Positions 20,279 to 29,448 of a stretch of DNA of 64,000 nucleotides are shown piece by piece (the stretch's first letter is position 1; each line of letters opens with the position of its first letter). The DNA lies in contig NZ_KQ947984.1 in NCBI RefSeq assembly GCF_001513975.1, positions 62,001-126,000 of the forward strand, read 5' to 3'. Source of the stretch: Streptomyces curacoi. Its GTDB lineage: Bacteria > Actinomycetota > Actinomycetes > Streptomycetales > Streptomycetaceae. Under the pieces are notes generated by a model. The model worked only from the letters and a program-made list of their open reading frames with translations, did no database searches and was not told the DNA's origin. A program made the translations under genes and the position numbers.

Positions 20279-21975
20279 TCGGCCTCATTTCCGCCACCGC
20301 GGCGGGGGCGGCGGCGCGGGACCGGCTGGCCGCGGCATGGCCGGACCGCACGCGCGTGTACGAGGGCCCCGTGAAGGACGCCGTACGCCGGGCGTTCGCC
20401 GAGTGCGAGCAGTTGGTGTGCTTCCTGGCCACGGGGGCGGTCGTACGGCTGCTCGCCCCGCTGCTGGCGGACAAGGCCGCCGACCCGGGTGTGGTGTGCG
20501 TCGACGAGGGCGGGCGGTTCGCCGTGTCGCTGGTCGGCGGGCACGGCGGCGGTGCCAATGAACTCGCCCGCGAGGTCGGGGAGTTGCTGGGCGCCGAGCC
20601 CGTGGTGACCACGGCGACGGATGCCGTGGGGCTGCCCGGTCTGGACATGCTCGGGTTCCCGGTGGAGGGCGATGTCGCCGGGGTCTCGCGGGCCATGCTG
20701 GACGGCGAGGCGGTGGCGTTGAAGGCCGAGGTGGCCTGGCCGCTGCCGCCGCTGCGGGCCGGGGCCGAGGGGGCGTACACGATCCGGCTGACGGACCGGC
20801 TCGTCGAGCCCGCCGAGCGCGAGGTCGTCCTGCGTCCGCCGTCCCTCGTCGTCGGCGTCGGCGCCTCGAAGGGCGCGCCCGTGGACGAGGTGCTCGGGCT
20901 GATCGAGCGCACGCTCGCCGGCGCCGGCCTCTCCCCCGCGTCCCTCGCCGAACTCGCCACCGTCGACGCCAAGGCCGGTGAGCCCGGCATCGTCGAGGCC
21001 GCCGCACGCCTCGGCGTCCCCCTCGTCACCCACTCCGCCGAGGAGCTGGCCGCCGTCGAGGCCCCCAACCCCTCCGACGCGCCCCTCGCGGCCGTCGGCA
21101 CGCCCTCCGTCGCCGAGGCCGCCGCCCTGGTCCGCGGCGGTGAACTCCTCGTACCGAAGCGGAAGTCGGAGCGCGCGGACGGGCAGCCGGCGATGGCGAC
21201 CTGTGCCGTCGTACGGCGTCCGGGGCGCGGGCGGCTCGCGGTGGTCGGCCTCGGGCCGGGCGCCCGGGACCTGCTCACCCCGCGGGCGAGGGCCGAGCTG
21301 GAGCGGGCCTCCGTGCTCGTCGGCCTCGACCAGTACGTCGACCAGATCCGTGATCTGCTGCGGCCCGGCACCCGGATCCTGGAGTCGGGGCTCGGCGCCG
21401 AGGAGGAGCGGGCCCGCACGGCAGTGGCGGAGGCCCGCAAGGGGCAGGCCGTCGCGCTGATCGGTAGCGGGGACGCGGGCGTGTACGCCATGGCCTCCCC
21501 CGCGCTCGCCGAGGCCTCCGACGACATCGACGTGATCGGTGTGCCGGGCGTGACCGCCGCCCTCGCCGCCGCCGCGATCCTGGGCGCCCCGCTCGGCCAC
21601 GACCACGTGTCCATCAGCCTCTCCGACCTCCACACGCCGTGGGAGGTCATCGAGCGGCGGGTGCGGGCCGCGGCCGAGGCGGACATCGTCGTGACCTTCT
21701 ACAACCCGCGCAGCCGGGGCCGCGACTGGCAGCTGCCCAAGGCCCTCGCGATCCTCGCCGAGCACCGCGAGCCGACGACGCCGGTCGGCGTCGTACGCAA
21801 CGCGTCCCGGCCGGACGAGTCCGCTCGGCTCACCGCACTGGGCGCCCTGGACCCGGCGACGGTCGACATGATGACGGTCGTGACCGTGGGCAACACCGCG
21901 ACCCGGGACATCGCGGGCCGTATGGTGACGCCGCGCGGCTACCGCTGGCAGGCATCGCAGGAGGGTGCCCGGTGA
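20275..21975 (+). CDS. cobJ: CbiG - precorrin-3B C17-methyltransferase (CobJ) fusion
   Basis: A 566-residue fusion. Residues 1-~310 are CbiG-like (ATGAVVRLLAPLLADK, GGHGGGANELAREVGELL, then the C-terminal CbiG segment LVVGVGASKGAPVDEVLGLI). CbiG opens the delta-lactone ring in cobalt-first synthesis. Residues ~320-566 are a CobJ/CbiH methylase (LAVVGLGPGARDLLTPRA, LIGSGDAGVYAMASPALAEA, GVPGVTAALAAAAILGAPLGHD), which methylates C17 with ring contraction. The GTG start at 20275 follows GAAGGAG. The fusion implies direct hand-over of the intermediate. The CbiG module suggests at least part of the pathway follows the cobalt-early branch. Confidence 0.92.
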   Translation: MIGLISATAAGAAARDRLAAAWPDRTRVYEGPVKDAVRRAFAECEQLVCFLATGAVVRLLAPLLADKAADPGVVCVDEGGRFAVSLVGGHGGGANELAREVGELLGAEPVVTTATDAVGLPGLDMLGFPVEGDVAGVSRAMLDGEAVALKAEVAWPLPPLRAGAEGAYTIRLTDRLVEPAEREVVLRPPSLVVGVGASKGAPVDEVLGLIERTLAGAGLSPASLAELATVDAKAGEPGIVEAAARLGVPLVTHSAEELAAVEAPNPSDAPLAAVGTPSVAEAAALVRGGELLVPKRKSERADGQPAMATCAVVRRPGRGRLAVVGLGPGARDLLTPRARAELERASVLVGLDQYVDQIRDLLRPGTRILESGLGAEEERARTAVAEARKGQAVALIGSGDAGVYAMASPALAEASDDIDVIGVPGVTAALAAAAILGAPLGHDHVSISLSDLHTPWEVIERRVRAAAEADIVVTFYNPRSRGRDWQLPKALAILAEHREPTTPVGVVRNASRPDESARLTALGALDPATVDMMTVVTVGNTATRDIAGRMVTPRGYRWQASQEGAR

Positions 21976-22571
21976 ACCCCGTGTCCCGTGTGATCCACCC
22001 CATCGAGGAGGAGTCCTACCGGCGGCTGCGTGCCCGCCTGGACACCTCGCACCTCCCGCCGCTGACCCGGGCCGTGGTGGAGCGGGTCGTCCACTGCGCC
22101 GCCGACCTCGACTACGCCACCGACCTCGTCATGGACGAGGGCGACCTGGAGAAGGCGCACGCGGCCCTGCACGCGGGCGCGCCCGTCGTCGTGGACGTCG
22201 AGATGGTCGGAGCCGGCATCACCCGGCGCGAGACCGTCTGCCGGCTGGGGGACGCCGTGGCCGGGCCGGGGCTGACCCGTTCGGCCCATGGCATCCGGCT
22301 GGCCCACGAGCAGGTCGGCCCGGGCGCCCTCTGGGTGATCGGCAACGCGCCGACCGCGCTGGAGGAGCTGCTGACCCTGGACGCCGCCCCGGCCCTCGTC
22401 ATCGGCCTGCCCGTCGGCTTCGTCGGCGCGGTCGAGTCCAAGGCCGCGTTGCGCGAGAGCGGGCTGCCCGCCGTGAGCAATGTGTCCGAGAAGGGCGGTT
22501 CGGCGGTCGCCTCGGCCGCGCTCAACGCCCTGCTGTACCACCCCACTTCCCATCCCGAGGAGAAACTGTGA
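21972..22571 (+). CDS. cobH: Precorrin-8X methylmutase
   Basis: A 199-residue CobH/CbiC enzyme that moves the methyl group from C11 to C12, forming (hydrogeno/cob)yrinic acid. The catalytic histidine is His41 in VVERVVHCAADLDYATDLV. Other motifs are VVVDVEMVGAGITRR and ALVIGLPVGFVGAVESKAAL. GTG 21972 overlaps the upstream stop (GTGA), and its stop overlaps cbiX (GTGA). Confidence 0.95.
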   Translation: MNPVSRVIHPIEEESYRRLRARLDTSHLPPLTRAVVERVVHCAADLDYATDLVMDEGDLEKAHAALHAGAPVVVDVEMVGAGITRRETVCRLGDAVAGPGLTRSAHGIRLAHEQVGPGALWVIGNAPTALEELLTLDAAPALVIGLPVGFVGAVESKAALRESGLPAVSNVSEKGGSAVASAALNALLYHPTSHPEEKL

Positions 22572-23500
22572 CCACCCCGCCGCCCGCCCTGCTCATCGCC
22601 GGTCACGGCACCCGGGACGACGCCGGGGCCGAGGCGTTCCGCGACTTCGTACGGGAGCTGGGGCGCCGCCACCCCGAGCTGCCCGTCGCGGGGGGCTTCA
22701 TCGAGCTGTCCCCGCCGCCGCTGGGCGAGGCCGTCACCGAGCTGGTCGAGCGAGGCGTCCGGCGGTTCGCCGCCGTGCCGCTGATGCTGGTGTCCGCCGG
22801 GCACGCCAAGGGCGACATCCCGGCGGCCCTGGCCCGTGAGAAGGAGCGGCACCCCGGCATCTCGTACACCTACGGCCGCCCGCTGGGCCCGCACCCGTCG
22901 CTGCTGTCCGTACTGGAGCGGCGCCTTGACGAGGCGCTCGGCACCGAGGGGCGCACGCCCGGGGACCGGGCCGATGTGACCGTGCTGCTGGTCGGGCGCG
23001 GCTCGACCGACCCCGACGCCAACGCCGAGGTGCACAAGGCGGCGCGGCTGCTGTGGGAGGGACGCGGATACGCCGGTGTGGAGACGGCGTTCGTGTCGCT
23101 GGCGGCGCCGGACGTGCCGAGCGGCCTGGACCGCTGCGCCAAGCTCGGAGCACGGCGCATTGTCGTCCTCCCCTACTTCCTCTTCACCGGCATCCTCCCG
23201 GACCGCGTCCGCCAGCAGACCGAGGGCTGGGCGGCCGCGCACCCGGAGATCGAGGTGCGCTCGGCGGACGTCATCGGTCCGGAGCCGGAGCTGCTGGACC
23301 TGGTGATGGAGCGGTACGAGGAGGCCCTGAAGGGCGATCTGCGGATGAACTGCGACTCGTGCGTGTACCGCATCGCGCTGCCCGGCTTCGAGGACAAGGT
23401 CGGCATGCCCCAGCAGCCGCACTTCCACCCGGACGACGACGGCCACCACGGTCATCACCACCATGGCCACCACCACGGCACCCACACCCATGCCCACTGA
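22568..23500 (+). CDS. cbiX: Sirohydrochlorin cobaltochelatase-like CbiX with His-rich tail
   Basis: A 310-residue long-form CbiX/SirB-type chelatase with two homologous halves. The first begins ALLIAGHGTRDDAGAEAF with the metal-binding His13; the second begins VTVLLVGRGSTDPDANAE. It inserts cobalt at the precorrin-2/sirohydrochlorin stage. The C-terminus adds MNCDSCVYR (a CxxC pair) and a tail in which 14 of the last 26 residues are histidine, likely a cobalt-holding arm. With CobN also encoded in the operon, both early and late cobalt chelatases are present. GTG 22568 overlaps cobH. The His-tail DNA overlaps the start of cobC. Confidence 0.9.
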   Translation: MTTPPPALLIAGHGTRDDAGAEAFRDFVRELGRRHPELPVAGGFIELSPPPLGEAVTELVERGVRRFAAVPLMLVSAGHAKGDIPAALAREKERHPGISYTYGRPLGPHPSLLSVLERRLDEALGTEGRTPGDRADVTVLLVGRGSTDPDANAEVHKAARLLWEGRGYAGVETAFVSLAAPDVPSGLDRCAKLGARRIVVLPYFLFTGILPDRVRQQTEGWAAAHPEIEVRSADVIGPEPELLDLVMERYEEALKGDLRMNCDSCVYRIALPGFEDKVGMPQQPHFHPDDDGHHGHHHHGHHHGTHTHAH

Positions 23501-24551
23501 GGCGCACGACCTGCGGCACCACGGCGACGCCGAGGTCCGTGACGACGGGGCGAAGCTCACCGACCTCGCGGTGAACGTCCGCGCGGACACGCCCCCGGCC
23601 TGGCTGCGGGAGCGGATCGCCGAGTCGCTGGGCTCCCTCGCGGCCTACCCGGACGGGCGGGCCGCGCGGGCGGCGGTGGCGGCGCGGCACGGGCTGCCGG
23701 TGGAGCGGGTGCTGCTGACGGCGGGGGCGGCGGAGGCGTTCGTGCTGCTGGCGCGGGCGCTGAAGGTGCGCCGGCCGGTCGTGGTGCACCCGCAGTTCAC
23801 GGAGCCGGAGTCGGCGCTGCGGGACGCGGGGCACACGGTCGACCGGGTGCTGCTGCGGGAGGCGGACGGCTTCCGGCTCGACCCGGCGGCCGTCCCCGAG
23901 GACGCCGACCTGGTGGTGATCGGCAACCCCACCAACCCGACATCGATCCTGCACCCGGCCGACGCCATCGCCCAACTCGCCCGCCCCGGGCGGACGTTGG
24001 TGGTGGACGAGGCCTTCATGGACGCGGTGCCCGGTGAGCGGGAGGCACTGGCCGGACGCACGGACGTGCCGGGCCTGGTGGTGCTGCGCAGCCTGACCAA
24101 GACCTGGGGGCTGGCCGGGCTGCGGATCGGCTACGTCCTGGCCGCCCCGGAGACCATCGCCGACCTGGAGCGCGCCCAGCCCCTGTGGCCGGTCTCCACG
24201 CCCGCGCTCGCCGCCGCGCAGGCCTGCGTGTCCCCGCAGGCGTTGGCGGAGGCGGCCCATGCCGCCCACCGCGTCGCCGCCGACCGGGCGCATCTCGTCG
24301 CGGGCCTCGGCGAGTTCGCCCGGTACGGGCTGCGGGTCGTCGAACCCGCCGAGGGCCCCTTCGTCCTCGTACGGCTGCCGAGGGCGGCCGCCGTCCGACG
24401 GCACCTGCGCGACCTGGGGTTCGCCGTCCGGCGCGGGGACACCTTCCCCGGGCTGGACGAGGAGTGGCTCAGGCTGGCGGTGCGGGACCGGGGGACGGTC
24501 AGTTCCTTCCTGTCGGCGCTGGACCGGGCGCTGGCGCTGGCGCGGCAGTGA
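23463..24551 (+). CDS. cobC: CobC, aminotransferase-like threonine-phosphate decarboxylase
   Basis: A class I/II PLP-fold protein of up to 362 residues, related to histidinol-phosphate aminotransferase. The CobC/CobD(Salmonella) group makes aminopropanol phosphate for the nucleotide loop. The PLP lysine is in LRSLTKTWGLAGLRIGYV, with VVIGNPTNPTSI and VVDEAFMDAV upstream. ATG 23463 and ATG 23490 both overlap the cbiX tail, and neither has a clear ribosome site, so initiation probably depends on coupling to cbiX. It is the last gene of the operon, followed by a terminator. Confidence 0.88.
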   Translation: MATTTAPTPMPTEAHDLRHHGDAEVRDDGAKLTDLAVNVRADTPPAWLRERIAESLGSLAAYPDGRAARAAVAARHGLPVERVLLTAGAAEAFVLLARALKVRRPVVVHPQFTEPESALRDAGHTVDRVLLREADGFRLDPAAVPEDADLVVIGNPTNPTSILHPADAIAQLARPGRTLVVDEAFMDAVPGEREALAGRTDVPGLVVLRSLTKTWGLAGLRIGYVLAAPETIADLERAQPLWPVSTPALAAAQACVSPQALAEAAHAAHRVAADRAHLVAGLGEFARYGLRVVEPAEGPFVLVRLPRAAAVRRHLRDLGFAVRRGDTFPGLDEEWLRLAVRDRGTVSSFLSALDRALALARQ

Positions 24552-24556
24552 GACGC

Positions 24557-24594
24557 GGACCGAACGCCCCGCACGATGCCGGGCGTTCCGGTCC
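24557..24594. terminator. Terminator at the end of the cobalamin operon
   Basis: Inverted repeat GGACCGAACGCCC (24557-24569) and GGGCGTTCCGGTCC (24581-24594), near-perfect, between convergent cobC and the LAETG protein gene. It can act in both directions. Confidence 0.75.
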
Positions 24595-24615
24595 GCCGCG
24601 TTCGCTCCGCGTCCG

Positions 24616-25524
24616 TCAGCCCCTGCCCCGGCGCGCCAGCGCCACCGCTCCCCCGCCCGCGAGGAGCAGCGCGACCGCGCCGCCCGCGAGGTACGGCGTC
24701 ATGGAGTTGCCGCCGGTCTCGGCGAGGCCGTCCCCGGCGGACTCGCCCTGGGGCTTCACCTCACCGGCCGGACCGGTGCCCGGGGCGGGTTCCTGCGCGG
24801 ACCCGGCCGGGGTCTCGCAGGTCGCCTCGGCCAGGGTCAGGGTGCCCTCGACCTCGGCGACGTTGAGCTTCAACGGGTCGATGGAGACCTTGAGTTCGAG
24901 GGCGGTGGCGGCGGCCGTCCCCGACGTGGTCTCCGTCTTGGAGTAGTCCAGCCGTACGTCGCCCACGCCCGGCACCCGGACGCTCGTGGTGCCGCCGGCG
25001 GTCAGGGTGACCTTCTTGCCCAGCACGGTGACGTCGCCCAGCAGGTTGGACGAGGCGGTCGGCTTCTTGCCGGCCTCGCAGGTGGCCTTGGAGGTGACCT
25101 GGCCGACCTCGATGAGCGACAGGAGCGGCAGACCGGGGACGTGCAGCTTGGCATGGGCGAGGTTGGTGTACCCCTCGGCCCTGCCGTCGGCGACCGTCGC
25201 CCTCGACGAGGCGGCCTCCGCGCTGAGCACGCTGAACGGCTTTCCGCCGTCGACGCCGTTCAGCCGGGCGGTCAGCGTGGCCTTCTCGGCGCTCTGCGGC
25301 GCCCGCACCTCGTTGAGGGAGACCGCGAGCGGGACGTTCACGGTCTTGTTGAGCAGGGAGACGTCGAGCCCGGTGCGCAGTACGACGGCGCTCGCGCGGC
25401 CCTCGTCACCGGTCGCGTGCGCGGTGCCCGCGGCGCCCAGGACCGCGGGACCGGCGGTCAGGGCGGCGGCCGTCGCGACGGTGGCGAGACGGCGTGCGGG
25501 CATGCGGAATGTGTTGCCGTTCAA
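24616..25524 (-). CDS. SCO1860-family LAETG-anchored surface protein
   Basis: A 302-residue exported protein. The TTG at 25524 is chosen because GAGGGG lies 8 bases upstream; the ATG at 25503 has no ribosome site. A signal peptide (MPARRLATVATAAALTAG to TAHA) covers roughly the first 40 residues. The mature part is beta-rich with two isolated cysteines (SKATCEAG, EATCETPAG). The end is a sorting signal: LAETG at 267-271, a hydrophobic helix and ARRGRG, the pattern used by class E sortases of Streptomyces for covalent attachment to peptidoglycan. No sortase gene is in the window. Biological role unknown. Confidence 0.8.
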   Translation of the reverse strand: MNGNTFRMPARRLATVATAAALTAGPAVLGAAGTAHATGDEGRASAVVLRTGLDVSLLNKTVNVPLAVSLNEVRAPQSAEKATLTARLNGVDGGKPFSVLSAEAASSRATVADGRAEGYTNLAHAKLHVPGLPLLSLIEVGQVTSKATCEAGKKPTASSNLLGDVTVLGKKVTLTAGGTTSVRVPGVGDVRLDYSKTETTSGTAAATALELKVSIDPLKLNVAEVEGTLTLAEATCETPAGSAQEPAPGTGPAGEVKPQGESAGDGLAETGGNSMTPYLAGGAVALLLAGGGAVALARRGRG

Positions 25525-25690
25525 GGTGGGGACCCCTCGGGGGAGACTTGCTCGGGACCCGGCAAGAATCGCGCACGCGCGGCGAACGGTCAGCATCCTG
25601 ACGGGAGTTCACCCCCACGTGCGTTTCCCGTGCAGGTTTTCGAACCGGGTGGCACGCACGTTCTCCACAGTCACCCGGTCAACAGCCGGT

Positions 25691-26782
25691 TCAGCCGACG
25701 ATCCGACCGTTCAGGACAACCCGGCGCGGTGCCGCCAGCACCCGTACGTCGGCTCGCGGATCCGTCTCGTACACCACCAGGTCCGCCGCGGCCCCCTCCT
25801 CCAGGCCGGGTCGGCCGAGCCACTTCCGGGCCCTCCAGGTCGTCGCCGCGAGGGCCTCGACCGGGGGGATGCCGGCGGTGACCAGTTCCGCCACCTCGGC
25901 CGCCACCAGACCGTGCGGCAGGGTGCCGCCCGCGTCCGTGCCGACGTAGACCTGGATGCCGGCGTCGTAGGCGGAGCGGACCGTGTCGTAGCGGCGTGCG
26001 TGGAGCCGGCGCATATGGGCCGACCAGCGGGGGAACTTGGACTCGCCGCCGTCGGCCAGCTTCGGGAAGGTCGCGATGTTCACGAGGGTGGGGACGATCG
26101 CCACGCCTCGCGAGGCGAACAGCGGGATCAGGTCCTCCGTCAGACCCGTGGCGTGCTCGATGCAGTCGATGCCCGACTCGACCAGGTCCTGGAGCGAGTC
26201 CTCCGAGAAGCAGTGCGCGGTGACGCGGGCGCCCAGGCGGTGGGCCTCCGCGATGCCCGCCTTCACCGCGTCCCGGGGCCAGGTGGGCGCGAGGTCGCCG
26301 AGGTCGCGGTCGATCCAGTCGCCGACCAGCTTGACCCAGCCGTCGCCGCGCCGGGCCTCCTGGGCGACGTACGCGACCAGGTCCTCCGGCTCGATCTCGT
26401 GCGCGTAGCCGCGGATGTAGCGGCGGGTGCGGGCGATGTGCCGGCCGGCCCTGATGATCTTCGGCAGGTCCTCGCGGTCGTCGACCCAGCGGGTGTCGGA
26501 GGGCGAGCCGGCGTCGCGGATCAGCAGGGTGCCCGCGTCGCGGTCGGTCAGCGCCTGCTTCTCCGCGATGTCGTCGTCGACCGGGCCGTGCGCGCCGAGG
26601 CCCACATGGCAGTGCGCGTCGACGAGGCCGGGCAGGGCCCAGCCCTCGACGGTCCGGACGTCGCGGGCGCCGGCGGGGCGGTCGTACGAGATCCGGCCGT
26701 CGACGACCCACAGCTCGTCCCGGACGTCGTCGGGTCCGACGAGGACCCGGCCCTTCACGTGCAGCACCGCGCGTTCGCTCAT
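25691..26782 (-). CDS. Amidohydrolase family protein
   Basis: A 363-residue metal-dependent hydrolase of the imidazolonepropionase/prolidase-like amidohydrolase group. The metal ligands are visible: His57 and His59 in DAHCHVGLGAH, a histidine in ARVTAHCFSED, one in DCIEHATGL and the late aspartate in GTDAGGTLPHG. ATG 26782 follows AGGGTG. It lies 21 bases downstream of an amino-acid ABC transporter ATPase and closes that operon, so its substrate is probably the imported compound or a derivative (an N-acyl amino acid, dipeptide or cyclic imide are possibilities). Exact specificity cannot be read from sequence. Confidence 0.8.
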   Translation of the reverse strand: MSERAVLHVKGRVLVGPDDVRDELWVVDGRISYDRPAGARDVRTVEGWALPGLVDAHCHVGLGAHGPVDDDIAEKQALTDRDAGTLLIRDAGSPSDTRWVDDREDLPKIIRAGRHIARTRRYIRGYAHEIEPEDLVAYVAQEARRGDGWVKLVGDWIDRDLGDLAPTWPRDAVKAGIAEAHRLGARVTAHCFSEDSLQDLVESGIDCIEHATGLTEDLIPLFASRGVAIVPTLVNIATFPKLADGGESKFPRWSAHMRRLHARRYDTVRSAYDAGIQVYVGTDAGGTLPHGLVAAEVAELVTAGIPPVEALAATTWRARKWLGRPGLEEGAAADLVVYETDPRADVRVLAAPRRVVLNGRIVG

Positions 26783-26803
26783 GTACTGCACCCTAATGAC
26801 CGC

Positions 26804-27603
<800 letters not shown>

Positions 27604-27607
<4 letters not shown>

Positions 27608-28437
27608 TTGACGGCCTCCTGGGCCTTGGCCTCCATACGGCGTACGACGAAGCCGAGCGGGATCGTGACCAGCAGATAGCACAGGCCCGCGACCAGGATC
27701 GGCGTGGAGTTGGCGGTCTGGCTGGCCAGGTCGCGGCCGAACTTGGACAGCTCGCGCTCCTCCAGTGTCACGCCGAGGAACAGCACCAGCGAGGAGTCCT
27801 TGAAGAGCAGGACCAGTTCGTTGGTGAGCGGCGGGAGAATGATGCGGAACGCCTGCGGGATGATGATCGAGACCATCGCGCGGGCCGGGGAGAAGCCCAG
27901 CGACCGGGCCGCCTCCATCTGCCCCTTGGGTACCGCCTGGATGCCCGCGCGGATCGTCTCCGCCATGTACGCGGCCGCCACCAGGCCGAGGGCGAGCGCG
28001 ACCTTGCCGTATGTACCGCCCGGGATCTCGGTGCCGGGGAAGGCCAGCGGTACGGCGACCCCGATGAAGATGAAGATCAGCAGGGCGGGCAGACCGCGGA
28101 AGATCTCGATGTAGACGCCGGCGAGCCAGCGGTAGGGCCCGACGGACGACAGCCGCATCAGCGCGATCACCATGCCGAGCGCCAGTCCGACGGCGAAGCC
28201 GGACAGGGTGTACAGCACGGTGTTCTTCAGCGCGAGTGTGATGACCTCGGGGAACATCTGCTCCGCGATGGCCTTCTGCGCGAACTGGTTGCGCAGCCGG
28301 TCCCAGTCGGCCGCGACCGCGAAGGCGATCACGGCCGCGACGAAGACGACGTACTGGACGCCGCGCGACAGGGTGCGCTTCTGACGTCGGGTCAGGCCCT
28401 TTTTCTTCGGCTGGAGTTGTACGTCCGTAGCGGTCAT
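27604..28437 (-). CDS. Polar amino acid ABC transporter permease
   Basis: A 277-residue membrane protein with a basic cytosolic N-terminus ([13 protein letters not shown]) and about five membrane segments. The EAA loop reads [20 protein letters not shown] ([14 protein letters not shown] follows). Only one permease gene is present, so the transporter probably uses a homodimer. It overlaps the binding protein gene upstream and the ATPase gene downstream by 4 bp each. Confidence 0.92.
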
Positions 28438-29279
28438 GAGGCGGACGCGGACGCCGCGGACTCGTCGTACGGGCCGATCCACTGCTCGTACAGCTTCTTG
28501 TACGTGCCGTCGGCCTTGGCGTCCTTGATCGCCTTGTTGATGGCCTCGCGGAGCTTGTCGTTGCCCTTCTTGACCGTGAAGCCGTACTGCTCGCCGGTGT
28601 TGATCTGCTCGGCGACCTCGAAGGCGTCGGCGTTGGCCTTGTCCTTCAGCCAGCCCTGGACGACCGGGTAGTCGATGACGACCGCCTGGACCTGGCCGGT
28701 GCGCAGGCCGTTGAGGACGGCGTCGGAGGACTCGAAGGAGACGGGGTCCAGGCCCTTGCTCTTGGCGTAGTCCTCGCCGGTGGTCTGCGCCTGGGCGCCG
28801 ACCTTCTTGCCCTTGAGGTCCGCGAAGGAGGAGATGCCGCTCTTCCTGTCGGCCAGGACCGCCTGGGTGGCCTCGAAGTACGGGTCCGAGAAGTCGACGT
28901 TCTTCTTGCGCTCCTCGGTGATGGTCATACCGGCGGCGGCGAGGTCGCACTGGCCGGCGTTGAGGGAGCCGCCGGTCTTGAAGTTCTCGAAGGGCTGGTC
29001 GACGATGGCCTGCTTCACGCCCAGGTCCTTGGCGACCAGGTCGACGAGGGAGACGTCGAAGCCCTGCACCTTGCCGTCGATCTCCGACTGGAAGGGCGGA
29101 TACGGCAGGTGGGTGCAGGTGGTGAGCTGCCCCGCCTTGACGAGCTCGACGCCGCCGGCCGCGGTCTTCGTACCGCCGCCGCCGTTGTCGTCGGAAGTGC
29201 AGCCGGCCACGAGCACCAGCCCGGCCGTCGCGGTGGTGGCGGCCAGAATGCGGGTCCGGCGCCCGAGGGTCGTCTTCAC
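28434..29279 (-). CDS. Amino acid ABC transporter substrate-binding lipoprotein
   Basis: A 281-residue SBP_bac_3-type solute-binding protein. The signal peptide ends in a lipobox LVAGC with Cys27 as the lipidated residue. The mature protein carries [20 protein letters not shown] and [20 protein letters not shown], typical of glutamate/glutamine/polar amino acid binders. GTG 29279 is preceded by a strong AGGAGG. It is the first gene of a four-gene operon ending in the amidohydrolase. Confidence 0.92.
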   Translation of the reverse strand: MKTTLGRRTRILAATTATAGLVLVAGCTSDDNGGGGTKTAAGGVELVKAGQLTTCTHLPYPPFQSEIDGKVQGFDVSLVDLVAKDLGVKQAIVDQPFENFKTGGSLNAGQCDLAAAGMTITEERKKNVDFSDPYFEATQAVLADRKSGISSFADLKGKKVGAQAQTTGEDYAKSKGLDPVSFESSDAVLNGLRTGQVQAVVIDYPVVQGWLKDKANADAFEVAEQINTGEQYGFTVKKGNDKLREAINKAIKDAKADGTYKKLYEQWIGPYDESAASASAS

Positions 29280-29326
29280 GGGGAGCCTCCTGTCAGGGAA
29301 CTGTGGGTTCCGATTATAAGGAGAAG

Positions 29327-29341
29327 TTTGAGGCCCTCAAA
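29327..29341. promoter_or_regulatory. Perfect palindrome TTTGAGGCCCTCAAA between divergent genes
   Basis: A 7-1-7 perfect inverted repeat located 48 bases upstream of the binding-protein gene and ~108 bases upstream of the aminotransferase gene. It sits in the only A/T-rich stretch of this intergenic region (GATTATAAGGAGAAG precedes it). This is the expected place for a dimeric repressor of one or both operons; the cognate regulator is unknown. Confidence 0.5.
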
Positions 29342-29448
29342 TCAAACCGATGGTTTCGGGGCCGTTCGACCTAAGAAGTCGGGAGCGGAAACGGTGTTGG
29401 GGCGCCCGGTTACGCTCGTCCTCGTCCACCCGGAGCGAAGAGAGTGAA

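Noticed and set aside
29350..29448. Upstream start for the class-V aminotransferase at 29350
   Set aside because: It adds 33 basic/Ser-rich residues within the promoter region; GTG 29449 or 29461 gives the normal N-terminus.
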